A stretch of DNA of 64,000 bases, from positions 8,905,001 through 8,969,000 of the forward strand of contig JAVHKY010000030.1 of assembly GCA_035079385.1 (NCBI GenBank). Reading direction: 5' to 3'. The stretch's first letter is position 1. Every line of letters begins with the position of its first letter. Shown one piece after another: positions 63,621-64,000 of this stretch. The stretch is from Aspidiotus rigidus (lineage: Eukaryota > Arthropoda > Insecta > Hemiptera > Diaspididae). A program made the translations under genes and the position numbers. The notes under the pieces are model-generated. The model had not been told where the DNA came from, did not search any database, and worked only from the letters and a program-made list of their open reading frames with translations.

Positions 63621-64000
63621 AACAAGTACCGGAAAGATGGAGCCTGCGCAAGTAATGCGCAAGTAACATACTCGTATGAGCATTGGTCACCAACACTAAC
63701 GTTGCCTACAGTCGTTCAGCCTCGCAAATAAGAGTGACTATGAACAGAGTTAACCCGTTCCTAATTTTTGTGGTTAGCATTAAGATAAAGGGTTGTACTC
63801 GCGGCTGCTGATTTCGTGTGGTTTCTTTTGTAATGTGTTACTCGTTTGAGTACAATCCTTTATCATAGTGACTATGAAGTTGGTTTGAGAAACCATCTCT
63901 CAATAAAGTTGTTATGTTTTCTCAATTTTATGGAACTACTGTACTGCCGCTGACGCGGACGGCATTTAGTCAGCGAGCTGGGAGATTGCCATAGACAAGA
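63621..64000. other. Right edge of window
   Basis: No gene supported. A short imperfect inverted pair is visible (ATAAAGGGTTGTACTC at about 63784 against GAGTACAATCCTTTAT at about 63848). Confidence 0.35.

Overview
The window looks like an AT-rich animal genome with GT-AG introns, and is most likely from an insect. The retroelement types (R1-like, I/Jockey-like and Penelope-like) and an array of insect-style SLC46 transporters support this. A sternorrhynchan hemipteran such as a scale insect is my best guess, but that is inference from general appearance only.

Layout. The left edge holds the 3' end of a POP7/Rpp20-like RNase P subunit gene. Its stop codon overlaps the start of a TMEM203 gene (TAATG), so the two are probably made from one bicistronic transcript. 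From 1.5 to 15.3 kb lie genes and relics of a secreted protein family I do not recognise: gene A (intact, 324 aa), gene B (partial), gene C (pseudogene) and gene F (pseudogene with an in-frame stop). A tiny spliced gene (G), a broken unrecognised coding stretch (7.6-8.9 kb) and two hairpin repeats sit among them. A secreted leucine-rich-repeat glycoprotein with a long novel C-terminus occupies 16.2-19.6 kb (minus).

From 24.8 to 61.9 kb there are five SLC46 (proton-coupled folate transporter-like) major-facilitator paralogues. One is on plus (24.8-26.8 kb) and four are on minus (30.4-34.1, 41.6-46.3, 56.4-57.2 and 60.1-61.9 kb). Four can be assembled into complete six-exon genes of 446-466 aa with almost identical exon lengths (first exon about 830-860, then 102, 138, 84 or 78, 154 and a short last exon). 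The fifth, at 56.4-57.2 kb, keeps only exon 1. Two further members of the secreted family, gene D (38.6-39.8 kb, 246 aa) and gene E (51.3-54.5 kb, 396 aa), lie between the transporters on the opposite strand.

The secreted family is the most interesting content. Each protein has a signal peptide or signal anchor followed by one to three copies of an 85-120 residue module. The module has two conserved cysteines: an early one in a pattern like [ILFV]-C-x-x-[AGV], and a later one, usually 38-44 residues on, in a pattern like [AS]-h-x-C-x(n)-P-x-x-[YW]. In genes D and E the modules are carried by exons bounded by phase-1 introns, an arrangement that allows module shuffling. I cannot name a known domain for it.

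Mobile and repeated DNA fills the rest: a Penelope-like GIY-YIG fragment with long inverted terminal repeats, a separate Penelope-like reverse transcriptase relic, R1-like and I/Jockey-like non-LTR relics, a family of short inverted-repeat elements containing a 45-bp tandem unit, near-perfect palindromes at 35.1-35.5 kb and 47.7-48.0 kb, and a 126-bp CT microsatellite.
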